Source: a bacterium (GTDB lineage: Bacteria > Chlamydiota > Chlamydiia > Chlamydiales > 2-12-FULL-49-11). From it: a DNA stretch of 17,356 nt. Position 1 is the first letter of the stretch, and every line of letters starts with the position of its first letter. Positions 1 through 7,608 of this stretch are shown in pieces. Under the pieces are notes generated by a model. That model saw only the letters and a list, made by a program, of their open reading frames with translations, was not told where the DNA came from and made no database searches. Location: NCBI GenBank assembly GCA_022600215.1, contig JAHZKV010000034.1:1-17356 (forward strand), read 5' to 3'. Made by a program: the position numbers and the translations under genes.

Positions 1-210
1 ACTACAGCAAAAAGAAAGACTGTAAAGAGAAAAACTACAGCTAAGAGAAAGACAACTGCAAAAAGAAAAACTGTAAAAAGAAAAGCGGCTCCTAAAAGAA
101 AAGTTGCAAAACGTACTACACGTAAAGCAGCTACTAAAAAAAGAGCTACTGCAAAAAGAAAAACTACTACTAAAAGAAGAGTAGTTCGTCGCAGAAAAGC
201 TAAAAGATAA
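1..210 (+). CDS. hctB: Hc2-like histone H1 homologue, C-terminal part (truncated by window edge)
   Basis: The frame is open from the first base to a TAA at 208-210 and gives 69 residues made almost entirely of Lys, Arg, Thr, Ala and Val. Short units of the type TAKRK and TVKRK recur, and the tail is arginine-rich (RRVVRRRKAKR). This is the hallmark of the chlamydial Hc2 (HctB) nucleoid-condensing proteins, which compact DNA late in development by charge interactions and vary in length through repeat number. The start and any N-terminal domain lie outside the window. A strong intrinsic terminator follows. Other Lys-rich AlkP/AlgP or H1-like proteins have similar composition, so the family call rests on composition plus the chlamydial look of the neighbourhood. 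Confidence 0.7.
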   Translation, partial: TTAKRKTVKRKTTAKRKTTAKRKTVKRKAAPKRKVAKRTTRKAATKKRATAKRKTTTKRRVVRRRKAKR

Positions 211-234
211 CCTTTTAGTTCTCTAAGACATAAG

Positions 235-265
235 CTAGGAGGCCTTCGGGCTTCCTAGTTTTTTT
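235..265 (+). terminator. Intrinsic terminator of the hctB-like gene
   Basis: A 10-bp stem (CTAGGAGGCC pairing with GGCTTCCTAG, one G-U pair) closes on a TTCG tetraloop at 245-248 and is followed by seven T residues at 259-265. It lies 24 bp after the hctB-like stop. On the opposite strand the stem-loop is the final coding sequence of the convergent PAP2 gene, including its TAG stop at 235-237. There is no T-run on the minus strand, so it should act in one direction only. Confidence 0.88.
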
Positions 266-792
266 ATGCTTTCTACAAATCTCTCGTAATATATTGATAA
301 CAAGCGCTCTACGACAATTCCAACAAGGAGTCCTGCAACTACATCAGAAGCAAAGTGAGCAAATAGCAATACTCTGCTAGCGCCTATTGCAATGGGATAA
401 AGGTAGAAGATAAGGGGAAGGGAAAACCTTTTTTGTAGCGCCCGGGTAAAGCACATGGCAAGTGCTGCATGACTGGAGGGAAAGGATAGGTAGCTATGCT
501 TCACGGTAAAAAAGAAAAAGCCAGCTATGCCCTCGTCTAGTAAGAATGGACGAGCTCTACCGACGCAAATTTTGAGGATTCCACAAAAAAACATAATAAA
601 ACCAGTGCAGGCAAATAAATATAGAATAGGGCGGCTGAAAGAGCTAACTCCTTTTCTGATAAAGAGATAGATTGAAAGTACTCCTAAGATAAGCAAATTA
701 AGCTTTGGGTCAGAAAGTAAGGAGAAAGTTTTTAAAAGGGATGTAGGGAGCTGATGGTTAATGAGAAAGAGTCTATCAAAAAGAGTAATCAT
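235..792 (-). CDS. PAP2-family membrane phosphatase
   Basis: This 185-residue protein belongs to the type 2 phosphatidic acid phosphatase superfamily, integral membrane enzymes that dephosphorylate lipid phosphates such as phosphatidic acid, phosphatidylglycerophosphate or undecaprenyl pyrophosphate. All three motifs are visible: K74-x6-R81-P82, P105-S-S-H108, and S139-R140-x5-H146-x3-D150. H146 would be the nucleophile and H108 the acid. Several hydrophobic segments surround the motifs, which is normal for a short single-domain member. The substrate cannot be told from sequence. The last seven codons and stop coincide with the terminator hairpin of the opposing hctB-like gene. It is divergent from the SOD gene with about 59 bp between starts. 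A GGAG lies about 12 bp upstream of the ATG, so the Shine-Dalgarno is weak. Confidence 0.88.
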   Translation of the reverse strand: MITLFDRLFLINHQLPTSLLKTFSLLSDPKLNLLILGVLSIYLFIRKGVSSFSRPILYLFACTGFIMFFCGILKICVGRARPFLLDEGIAGFFFFTVKHSYLSFPSSHAALAMCFTRALQKRFSLPLIFYLYPIAIGASRVLLFAHFASDVVAGLLVGIVVERLLSIYYERFVESIKKLGSPKAS

Positions 793-851
793 ATTTTAGC
801 TATGCTCCAATTTAGGTGCTTTGCTACACTGTACTACAAAAAGGGGTTTTT

Positions 852-1511
852 ATGAAGAAGGGCTTTTTCTTACTATGTTTTATGAGCTATTTAGTAGCAG
901 AACCTATCCAGGTAAAGGATTACTCTTCACTTAAAGTTAAGATGCCTAAATTTCATCCAGAGCTCCTGCAGATCCATCTGGATCTGTACAAAGGTTATGT
1001 TGCACAGGTCAATTTTATAGATAGTAAGATTAATACCGAAAAAGATCCTTTTCTTTTGCAGTCTTTAAGAAAGCAGTATGGCTTTGAATATGATGGGATG
1101 GCACTCCATGAGCTCTATTTTGGGGAACTTGGAGGCAATGGAAAGGTTCCTCCTCGTAGACGCTTGATGTACAAGATGATGGGCGAGTATGGCTCTTTTG
1201 CAAAATTCAAGGAGAAGGTGAAAAGCTTTGCTAAAATAAGAGGTATTGGCTGGATTATTTTATTTGGGAACGTCTCAAATGGTGATATCAAGCTCTCTTG
1301 GGTCGCTGAACATGAAAAGGGCTTTTTATCAGGTTGGGTGCCACTTTGTGTGATTGATTTGTGGGAGCATGCCTACATTGCTCAATTTGGCTTAAATAAG
1401 GATACTTATATCGATATCTTGTTTGAGTATATGGATTGGAATGTGGTGAATGATCGTTATGTGAAAGGATGCAATGCTTATAACAAGGGATATGTCCCTA
1501 TTAGTAAGTAA
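852..1511 (+). CDS. Secreted Fe/Mn superoxide dismutase-like protein
   Basis: The C-terminal half matches the Fe/Mn SOD fold, with a VIDLWEHAYIAQFG block followed by YMDWNVVNDRY. The four metal ligands can be assigned as H42, H86, D169 and H173, with the second-sphere tyrosine at Y49. Helix 1 reads HLDLYKGYV instead of the common HYGKHHxTYV, and the usual outer-sphere Gln region is replaced by AEHEKG, so this is a divergent branch. The ATG at 852 is chosen over an upstream GTG at 816 because it has an AAGGGG ribosome site six bases away and opens a clean signal peptide (MKKGFFLLCFMSYLVA, probable cleavage after A16). It would therefore act outside the cytoplasm, removing superoxide. Activity and metal choice are not shown. 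Confidence 0.82.
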   Translation: MKKGFFLLCFMSYLVAEPIQVKDYSSLKVKMPKFHPELLQIHLDLYKGYVAQVNFIDSKINTEKDPFLLQSLRKQYGFEYDGMALHELYFGELGGNGKVPPRRRLMYKMMGEYGSFAKFKEKVKSFAKIRGIGWIILFGNVSNGDIKLSWVAEHEKGFLSGWVPLCVIDLWEHAYIAQFGLNKDTYIDILFEYMDWNVVNDRYVKGCNAYNKGYVPISK

Positions 1512-1512
1512 T

Positions 1513-1872
1513 CTATGCTACTTTTTTATCCAGTAATGCAAGAGAATTGAATAAAAAGTTTTGATTACCAGTTGAGCAGGAAAGTAGCTTAAATAGGTAA
1601 TGGTAGAGAGAAGCATCTTCCGCTTTTGCGCACTCAAAAAGAGTCATATTGGATACTACAGGTGCTCCTGGAAGGGTGTGTAGAAGGTGATGGAGCAGAG
1701 CAAAAGCTTCGCTATGTTGCGGCAAATTTGAGAGGTGGGAGTCTAAGGTTAAGATATGATGGCGCATCCCTTCTAAAAAGGTTTTTTCCTCCAAAAGCTC
1801 TGGAGAGGTACAAATTCCCTCCCAATCAGCAAGGATCACCTTCAAATCTTCATGTATAGTATTATTGCTCAT
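1513..1872 (-). CDS. Hypothetical protein, 119 aa
   Basis: I do not recognise this protein. It is soluble, acidic and Leu/His-rich, with runs such as HHLLHTLPG and HHILTLDSHL suggesting amphipathic helices; no signal peptide or membrane segment is seen. It is convergent with the SOD gene, with one base between the two stop codons. No strong Shine-Dalgarno precedes the ATG. An overlapping 77-codon frame on the plus strand looks less protein-like and was treated as a shadow. The coding call rests on length, composition and fit between neighbours. Confidence 0.5.
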   Translation of the reverse strand: MSNNTIHEDLKVILADWEGICTSPELLEEKTFLEGMRHHILTLDSHLSNLPQHSEAFALLHHLLHTLPGAPVVSNMTLFECAKAEDASLYHYLFKLLSCSTGNQNFLFNSLALLDKKVA

Positions 1873-1970
1873 ATCTTATACGTAACAATAGTACTCATTT
1901 AATTCTAGTTTTTATGGATTTAATAGAACTTCTTGGTGTATGGTTTTATCTTATTAATTTTTAAGGCCTT

Positions 1971-2348
1971 ATGAGCGGATTATTATTTAAATATCAGAAT
2001 GTCTGTAATCAGCTAGATTGTATTGATCTTGCTTGGGAAGTAGATACGGACTCTTTGAATCCAAAAAACTATAAACTATTTAAAAATGGAATAAAGTTAT
2101 TAAAGGAGCCTTTTAATAGTTTAGTGATAGCTTCTAAACCCTATCACCAACTTGCGCTAGTGGTAGGGCGGCTTGTATGTGGTTATATGAATTTTTGTGT
2201 ACAGCATCCAGGACAGCAAAAGGATCTTGCAAATTCTTTATGGCTAATGATTAGACCTTTGACGGTTAAGAAAAAGTCTACTTTTGCACAAGTAGTAAGA
2301 AATGATGAGATGTATGGAGCTTTTCTTAAGGAAGTTCTTCTAAACTAA
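1971..2348 (+). CDS. Hypothetical protein, 125 aa
   Basis: This is an unrecognised soluble protein of mixed composition with four cysteines and a hydrophobic centre (LALVVGRLVCGYMNF) that is too short and polar-flanked to be clearly transmembrane. An AAGG lies just upstream of the ATG. It is followed after 42 bp by the EamA transporter in the same direction, so the two may be co-transcribed. About 98 bp of AT-rich sequence separates it from the divergent 119-aa gene and should hold promoters for both, although I cannot pick clear -35 and -10 boxes. The amino acid usage looks like a real protein. Confidence 0.55.
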   Translation: MSGLLFKYQNVCNQLDCIDLAWEVDTDSLNPKNYKLFKNGIKLLKEPFNSLVIASKPYHQLALVVGRLVCGYMNFCVQHPGQQKDLANSLWLMIRPLTVKKKSTFAQVVRNDEMYGAFLKEVLLN

Positions 2349-2390
2349 AATCTCCTTTACTAACACTTCCGAATAAGGTATTTCAAGGCT

Positions 2391-3299
2391 ATGTTACGAA
2401 AATTTCAGTGGAAGCAATTTGAAAAAGCCTCATTTTATATGGTGCTTTCTTCTGTCTTAGCCGCCCTCTTTGGTCTTTTTTCCAAGACGGGGATGGAGAC
2501 AGTATTTTTGCCATTGATGGTATTTCTTCGTTTTTTTATCCCGTTTTTAATTGTCCTCCCTTATTACTATAATAAACCAAAATCGATTCGCTTTAAAGAT
2601 ACACACAAGCATTTGCTGCGGGCAATAGCTGTTCTTATCTCGCAATATAGTCTATTCTACTACTTTACCAGAGCCTCCTTAACTGATGGAGTGCTTCTTT
2701 TTAATACTGCACCAATGTTTATGCCTATTATTATTTACCTTTTTTATGGGCATCGAACAGGAAAAGTGGTGTGGATGAGTTTGATTGTCTCTTTTATAGG
2801 GGTGATTTGTGTATTAAAGCCGGGGAGCTCTTTATTTGATCCCTTTTCCTTTTTTGGATTTTTAGCAGGATTTTTTGTGGCAATTTCACAGATTTTATTT
2901 GGAATAAACCGAGAAAGTGACACCCTTTCCCACAATGTATTTCTCTTTTTCTTTTATAGCTCTATCTTGAGTTTTGCCATATTTTTGATTTCTTTGGTAT
3001 TTTATCCATTTGGAGAGATATGGAAGAGTTCTTTTCCTGTGAATCAGGTATGGCTTCCGATTCTATCTATTTTTGGTGTGGGAATAGGAAGCATTGGCAA
3101 TCAATTGTTAAGGGGGATTGCCTATAAAAATGCTAAACCAGCAAGTCTTGCCCCTTTTATCTATTTGTCTGTTCTATTTGCTGCAGGGATTGATTTAATT
3201 ATCCATCCAGAGACAGTACACGGTTTTACCTTTACCATTGGGATGATCTTGATTTTTGTAGGAACTATTATTCGTATAGGCTATCGCCCAAAAGCTTAA
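2391..3299 (+). CDS. EamA/DMT-family transporter (10 TM)
   Basis: The 302 residues have the size and layout of the drug/metabolite transporter superfamily: two tandem EamA repeats (about residues 10-142 and 155-297), each of about five hydrophobic helices. The first repeat ends in FIGVICVLKPG, a typical EamA closing helix; the second ends in FTIGMILIFVGTIIRIGY. Members export metabolites or, in obligate intracellular bacteria, import host compounds; S-adenosylmethionine transporters of Chlamydia and Rickettsia belong to this superfamily. Whether this one carries SAM cannot be read from sequence. An AAGG precedes the ATG. It is convergent with the ABM-like gene, with only 4 bp between stops, and both stop codons sit in one 7-bp hairpin. 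Confidence 0.85.
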   Translation: MLRKFQWKQFEKASFYMVLSSVLAALFGLFSKTGMETVFLPLMVFLRFFIPFLIVLPYYYNKPKSIRFKDTHKHLLRAIAVLISQYSLFYYFTRASLTDGVLLFNTAPMFMPIIIYLFYGHRTGKVVWMSLIVSFIGVICVLKPGSSLFDPFSFFGFLAGFFVAISQILFGINRESDTLSHNVFLFFFYSSILSFAIFLISLVFYPFGEIWKSSFPVNQVWLPILSIFGVGIGSIGNQLLRGIAYKNAKPASLAPFIYLSVLFAAGIDLIIHPETVHGFTFTIGMILIFVGTIIRIGYRPKA

Positions 3300-3303
3300 A
3301 GCC

Positions 3304-3612
3304 TTAAGCTGCTTCTCGTAAAAATTCACATACTGCTTTACTCGGAGGGAGTAAAGAGAGCTTATTGAGCTCACTAAGAGCTTTTTTATAGCGTTTATCT
3401 TCTAAAAGCTTTTCAGCATCTTGTTTGCTGTTCCAATGTGAGCTGGAAAGAAATTCTTCAGTATCTTCATTATGGTAGATGGATGCCCAGGAGGCGCCAT
3501 ATTCCATTGCAATAGGCTTAACTTTTGAGTTCCATAAGGTTAAGAATTCCTTCTCATATCCAGGATTGGGGTGGTATATGGCGGTAACAAGCACAGTGTC
3601 TGTAGGTTTCAT
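3304..3612 (-). CDS. Small ABM-like (dimeric alpha/beta-barrel) protein, 102 aa
   Basis: Length and pattern (VLVTAIYHPNPGYEKEFLTLWN, then SHWNSKQDAEKLLEDKRYKKALSEL) fit the antibiotic biosynthesis monooxygenase / dimeric alpha-beta barrel fold, in which an N-terminal beta strand is followed by a helix and the second half packs a helix with the 'W-x-s-x-e-A' element. Family members include monooxygenases, heme-degrading enzymes and many proteins of unknown role; no diagnostic catalytic residues are visible here. A strong AGGAGG ribosome site lies seven bases from the ATG. It is the third gene of a minus-strand run, 55 bp after the APC transporter, so expression with the transporters is likely. 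The fold call is by eye. Confidence 0.6.
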   Translation of the reverse strand: MKPTDTVLVTAIYHPNPGYEKEFLTLWNSKVKPIAMEYGASWASIYHNEDTEEFLSSSHWNSKQDAEKLLEDKRYKKALSELNKLSLLPPSKAVCEFLREAA

Positions 3613-3667
3613 AATATCTCCTCCCTTATCTCTTCAAAATCTTACTGTTAAGATCTTAATTTACAAT

Positions 3668-5047
3668 CTATTTTGAAGATATTTTTGCAAAAAGAAGAGG
3701 AAAGAAAGAAATTATGATCATAACTCCTACAAGAAGAGACTCATAGAGTAAAATGTTTTCAATGAGCGCAGCTTTTGGAGGGATAAATCCAACCATAAAG
3801 GCAAAAAGACAAATGGTTATCCCTGCAAGCCCAACTGCCCAAATGCCTTTATCCCCACCAGGGACTTTAAAGGAGCGAGCTACCTCTCCTTTTTTGTGGT
3901 GGAGATAGATACCTGCTGCAAATAAGGTGATATAGACAATCATCGCAAGTTGAGCGGTTATGATGGAGAGGAAGATAAAGGCAGTATTGATGGAGGGAAG
4001 AAAAAGGTAAAAAGTAGAAAGGATGGTTACTATTATCCCTTGCATAAGCAAGGCATTTACAGGAACTCCAGCCTTATTTTGCTTGGTAAGGAATTTTGGT
4101 AGAGAGCGATCTTTGGAGGCAACCATAATCCCTTTGGTGGGGCCAATAATCCATGTGCTTACGGCGCTAAGAGCTCCAAGGACAATAGCTCCTGCAATGA
4201 TATAAGTAAAATATGGGATGTTAAAAGCTGCAAAGAAAATCTCAAAAGCTTGTAAAATTCCCACAACCAAATTTAGCTCATGTGATGGAACTACTATGGA
4301 GATAGCAAGGGAGGAAAATATGATCGAGAGTAAAATCACGATCACGGAAATGAAGAGCGATTTGGGGTAATCGCGCTTTGGGTTACGCATTTCTCCGGCA
4401 TGTGTTGCCGCCATTTCTAGGCCAAGAAGACCAAATAAGATAGAGCTGAAAAAAGCAAGCTTATCAATTCCCGTTTTTTCGGGAAAAAAAGTACCCCAGC
4501 TCATCTCGATAGCAAGAGGTCTTCCTTTAAAGAAGTAGATAAAGCCTAAGGTGATGATAAACAACATAGGAAGGAGCGTACCAAAGATAGCACCGGCTGT
4601 AGATATCCAAGAAGAGAGGTGCATGCCAAGGCAGTTTAAAAAGGTGGCAAGCCAAAATAGTCCTAAAATGATGGTGATCATGTAGTATTTGTTGGTTGCA
4701 AGGGCTGGATTAATTAAGTAAGCAGAGATACCTGCAATGAGTGCCATGATAGTAGGATACCATGCAAGATTGTATACCCAATTAAGCCAAATAATGGTGG
4801 CGCCGCATTTTTTTCCAAAGGCTTCTTTGATCCAAATGTAAAGACCACCAGTTTGTGGCCACGCTGTTCCTAGCTCTGCAGCAATTAATGCGCTCGGAAC
4901 TAAAAAGAAAAGACCTCCCAGCAAGTAATAAAAGACTAAAGAAAAGCCATATTGTGCAGCAATAGGAAGCGTACGAATACTATCAACAGCGATGATGTTG
5001 ATCATCGTAATTGCAAATAAAGAAAGGCGCTTTTTCTTGGTAGGCAT
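3668..5047 (-). CDS. APC-family amino acid permease, GadC-like antiporter
   Basis: The 459-residue protein has about twelve hydrophobic helices and closely follows the glutamate/GABA antiporter branch of the APC superfamily. Recognisable blocks include YGFSLVFYYLLGGLFFLVPSAL, AAELGTAWPQTGGLYIW, ATHAGEMRNPKRDYPKSLF, STWIIGPTKGIMVASKD and FKVPGGDKG. The long C-terminal plug of enterobacterial GadC, which blocks the channel at neutral pH, is missing: the protein stops soon after the last helix. It probably exchanges amino acids across the inner membrane; the substrate is not known. It starts 35 bp after the symporter gene and precedes the ABM-like gene, consistent with a three-gene nutrient operon. 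Confidence 0.85.
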   Translation of the reverse strand: MPTKKKRLSLFAITMINIIAVDSIRTLPIAAQYGFSLVFYYLLGGLFFLVPSALIAAELGTAWPQTGGLYIWIKEAFGKKCGATIIWLNWVYNLAWYPTIMALIAGISAYLINPALATNKYYMITIILGLFWLATFLNCLGMHLSSWISTAGAIFGTLLPMLFIITLGFIYFFKGRPLAIEMSWGTFFPEKTGIDKLAFFSSILFGLLGLEMAATHAGEMRNPKRDYPKSLFISVIVILLSIIFSSLAISIVVPSHELNLVVGILQAFEIFFAAFNIPYFTYIIAGAIVLGALSAVSTWIIGPTKGIMVASKDRSLPKFLTKQNKAGVPVNALLMQGIIVTILSTFYLFLPSINTAFIFLSIITAQLAMIVYITLFAAGIYLHHKKGEVARSFKVPGGDKGIWAVGLAGITICLFAFMVGFIPPKAALIENILLYESLLVGVMIIISFFPLLFAKISSK

Positions 5048-5082
5048 AGGATCATTATAGATAAAAGTAGTTATTCTACAAT

Positions 5083-6303
5083 CTATACTTTCTGCAGTAC
5101 AAGCTCTTCTTCTTTTAATCTCTTGTCAGTGATTTTGGTGATACAAATATCAGACCAGACATTTACAGCAGTTTCAATCATATCAAGGATTGGGTAGAAG
5201 GGGAGAATAAGTCCCATAAACACGAGGGGCACGCCAACGCTGGTGAGGAGAAGCGATGCTAAGAAATAACATCCCATTGGAACTCCTGCATTACCAATTG
5301 CTGCAAAAATCGCGATCACAAGCCAAAAGAGTGATCCAGTAAAGGTGATTGGCAATCCACAATAGGTTGCACTAAACAGGATGGATAGTAGGATAAACTG
5401 TGCACATCCATTCATATTGATGGTAGAGCAAAGAGGGAGGGCAAAATGGGATATTTTGGAAGAGACGCCAGATTTTCTTTCCATAAGGTCGATAGAGAAT
5501 GGGAGAGCAGCGGAGGAGGACTTGGTGAAGAAGGCGATAGAGAGAGATTTTTGTACATCAGAAAATAGTTGAAATGGGGAGATTCCATTTTTCCACAAAA
5601 GCACTGGAAGTGCAACAAAGGCTTGGAACAGGTTTACCGATACAATACATCCTAAAAAGAGCAGGAGCATGGTCAATGAGGTAGTAGAAGTGGTAGATAT
5701 CGAAACAACAAGTTCGGTCATAAAAGCCCATGCAGCGATAGGGAGTACAAAGGTAATACTTTCTGCAAGTCGTAAAAAGAGAGAAAAGAGTGCTTCAAAA
5801 CCTTTATGAAGGGTGTGTTTTTGCTCTAGCGGAACAAATTGCGCAGAAAGACCAAGTCCAAAAGCTAATAGTACTACCCCAAAGGCATTACCAGAAGCAA
5901 AGGGCTCTACAAAGTTTTGTGGAAAGAGGTCAAGGACCACTTGCAAGTAGCTTTTTCCTTCTGCAACTAAAGCTTGAGCCTCTGCAGGAGGAGATAGATA
6001 AGGGGTGATAAAGACAAAGACAAAAAGGGCGATTATTGCAGCCATAGCAGTGGTTGTTAGCGTATAGTAGAGAACCTTTTGCCCAATATGCTTAGTTTCT
6101 TTTACACTATCCATCGATGTTAAGGTGGAGGCAAGAGATAGAAAGAGGATAGGCAGGGATATGGTCTTTAGCGTCTTGATAAAAAGAGTGGTCACCGTAT
6201 TTGCAATAGTGAGAAGCATCTCCATACCTAAAAAAGGAGTGAGGATGCCAAGAGCTGTAAAGAATAGAAGGACGCTGTTACTACGAAAATTAATTTTAAA
6301 CAT
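5083..6303 (-). CDS. Sodium/amino-acid symporter of the DAACS (GltP/SstT) family
   Basis: This 406-residue membrane protein shows the signature re-entrant hairpin and TM7/TM8 motifs of the dicarboxylate/amino acid:cation symporters: FFTKSSSAALP (HP1, residues 258-268), a modified NMDGT motif reading NMNGC (296-300), GNAGVPMG (HP2), and DMIETAVNVWSD in TM8 (374-385). At the position of GltPh R397, which binds the substrate side-chain carboxylate, there is E377, while the equivalents of D394, T398, N401 and D405 are kept. A neutral or basic amino acid is thus more likely than glutamate or aspartate. It is the first gene of the minus-strand cluster and divergent from the MFS gene. No clear Shine-Dalgarno is seen before the ATG. 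Confidence 0.87.
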   Translation of the reverse strand: MFKINFRSNSVLLFFTALGILTPFLGMEMLLTIANTVTTLFIKTLKTISLPILFLSLASTLTSMDSVKETKHIGQKVLYYTLTTTAMAAIIALFVFVFITPYLSPPAEAQALVAEGKSYLQVVLDLFPQNFVEPFASGNAFGVVLLAFGLGLSAQFVPLEQKHTLHKGFEALFSLFLRLAESITFVLPIAAWAFMTELVVSISTTSTTSLTMLLLFLGCIVSVNLFQAFVALPVLLWKNGISPFQLFSDVQKSLSIAFFTKSSSAALPFSIDLMERKSGVSSKISHFALPLCSTINMNGCAQFILLSILFSATYCGLPITFTGSLFWLVIAIFAAIGNAGVPMGCYFLASLLLTSVGVPLVFMGLILPFYPILDMIETAVNVWSDICITKITDKRLKEEELVLQKV

Positions 6304-6385
6304 GCAGATAGGATACGCTCCTGTTCTTTAACAATCAATAAAAAAGGGCTTTACTCGAGTAATTAAAATTGTTATTTTACAGAGA

Positions 6386-7603
6386 ATGATAAGAAGATTT
6401 TTTAGCTCCTTTTTGGCTTTGAACTGTACCCAGTTTATTGTGACATTGAATGACAGCATTTTTCGCCTGATCGTTGTCTATGCATTGATCGATATCTTAG
6501 GGGAGCAATACAATAATCAGATTTTAGCTATATCGGCAACGCTCTTTGTCTTGCCATTTTTAGTATTTTCTATGCCAGCTGGGCAGATGGGAGATCGGAT
6601 AAGTAAGCGAACGATCATCGTTTGGACAGCATGGGCAGAACTTCTTTTTATGGTAGTAGCCTATTTTGCTATTTGGTATGCACATGAGTTTTCTACTTAT
6701 TTCGCCCTCTTTTTGATAGCTCTTCAATCGGCATTTTTTAGTCCTATGAAATATGCCATTATCCCAGAAATTGAACCACCTAATAAAATTGCTCGAGCCA
6801 ATGGACACCTGACCCTCTTTACTTATCTCTCTATTTTGCTCGGTACGTTTTTAGCTTCTTTTTTATCAGAGATAACCAAGCGGAATTTTCCCCTTATCGT
6901 AATTTTTTGTATCATTATCTCCATAATCGCCATAGTTACTGCACACTCGATAGAAAAGACTCCAGTGAAAGATCCAGATAAGAAGATTAACTACTTTTTT
7001 TTCACACAAATCATTAACAGTATCAAACTCGCAAGTCAGTATAAACACTTGAACTTAGTCTTGTTTTCTTCTGCGTTCTTTTTATACACAGCTTCTTTTA
7101 CGCAGCTTAACCTTCTCCCGTTTGGTGTGGAATCGCTTGGCATTACCGATGTACAAACAGGATATGTTTATCTAGCGGCTGCACTTGGACTCGGTGTCGG
7201 CTCCTTTTTAGTAAGTGTAATCTCTTCAAATAGCGTGAAGCTTTGGTTATCCCTTTGGGGAGGGTATGGAACAGGAGCCTCTTATATCTTACTCTACTTA
7301 TTTCAGCACAACTTGATCATTGCATGCTTGCTTTTCTTTTCTGTAGGAATGCACGGTGGTCTTTATATTGTCCCGCTGGATGCTTATATTCAATTTATCA
7401 GCCCCGATAAACAAAGAGGGAGCCTTGTCTCGGCAGGAACTTTTCTTAGCTTTGTGGCCGTCCTTTGCGGTGCAGGAACACTTTTTTTGTTTGGTGATAT
7501 CATAGATATTACCGCAGCTCAAGGTTATTTGGTAATTGGTTGCATGACATTGGTGGTTGCTATATTCATAACTTTTGCGCTACAAGAAAAGCCTGTGGAA
7601 TAA
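6386..7603 (+). CDS. MFS transporter, LplT-like
   Basis: The 405 residues form about twelve helices with an MFS loop 2-3 motif (PAGQMGDRISKR, near residue 65). The blocks ALQSAFFSPMKYAIIPE, ARANGHLTLFTYLSILLGT and MHGGLYIVPLDAYIQ are close to the lysophospholipid transporter LplT and to the transporter half of LplT-acyltransferase fusions. Such proteins flip lysophospholipids across the inner membrane for re-acylation. No acyltransferase domain is fused or encoded nearby, so either one lies elsewhere or the substrate differs. It is convergent with the TauE/SafE gene (5 bp between stops) and divergent from the DAACS gene over about 82 bp. Confidence 0.83.
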   Translation: MIRRFFSSFLALNCTQFIVTLNDSIFRLIVVYALIDILGEQYNNQILAISATLFVLPFLVFSMPAGQMGDRISKRTIIVWTAWAELLFMVVAYFAIWYAHEFSTYFALFLIALQSAFFSPMKYAIIPEIEPPNKIARANGHLTLFTYLSILLGTFLASFLSEITKRNFPLIVIFCIIISIIAIVTAHSIEKTPVKDPDKKINYFFFTQIINSIKLASQYKHLNLVLFSSAFFLYTASFTQLNLLPFGVESLGITDVQTGYVYLAAALGLGVGSFLVSVISSNSVKLWLSLWGGYGTGASYILLYLFQHNLIIACLLFFSVGMHGGLYIVPLDAYIQFISPDKQRGSLVSAGTFLSFVAVLCGAGTLFLFGDIIDITAAQGYLVIGCMTLVVAIFITFALQEKPVE

Positions 7604-7608
7604 ATAGA

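Noticed and set aside
1..207. CRISPR-like or tandem DNA repeat array at the left edge
   Set aside because: The periodicity comes from short Lys/Arg codon runs in one open frame; there are no spacers.
816..851. Upstream GTG start for the SOD gene
   Set aside because: It has no ribosome site and would mask the signal peptide; the ATG at 852 has AAGGGG at good spacing.
1626..1859. A 77-codon plus-strand frame
   Set aside because: It is fully antisense to the 119-aa gene, with composition typical of a shadow frame.
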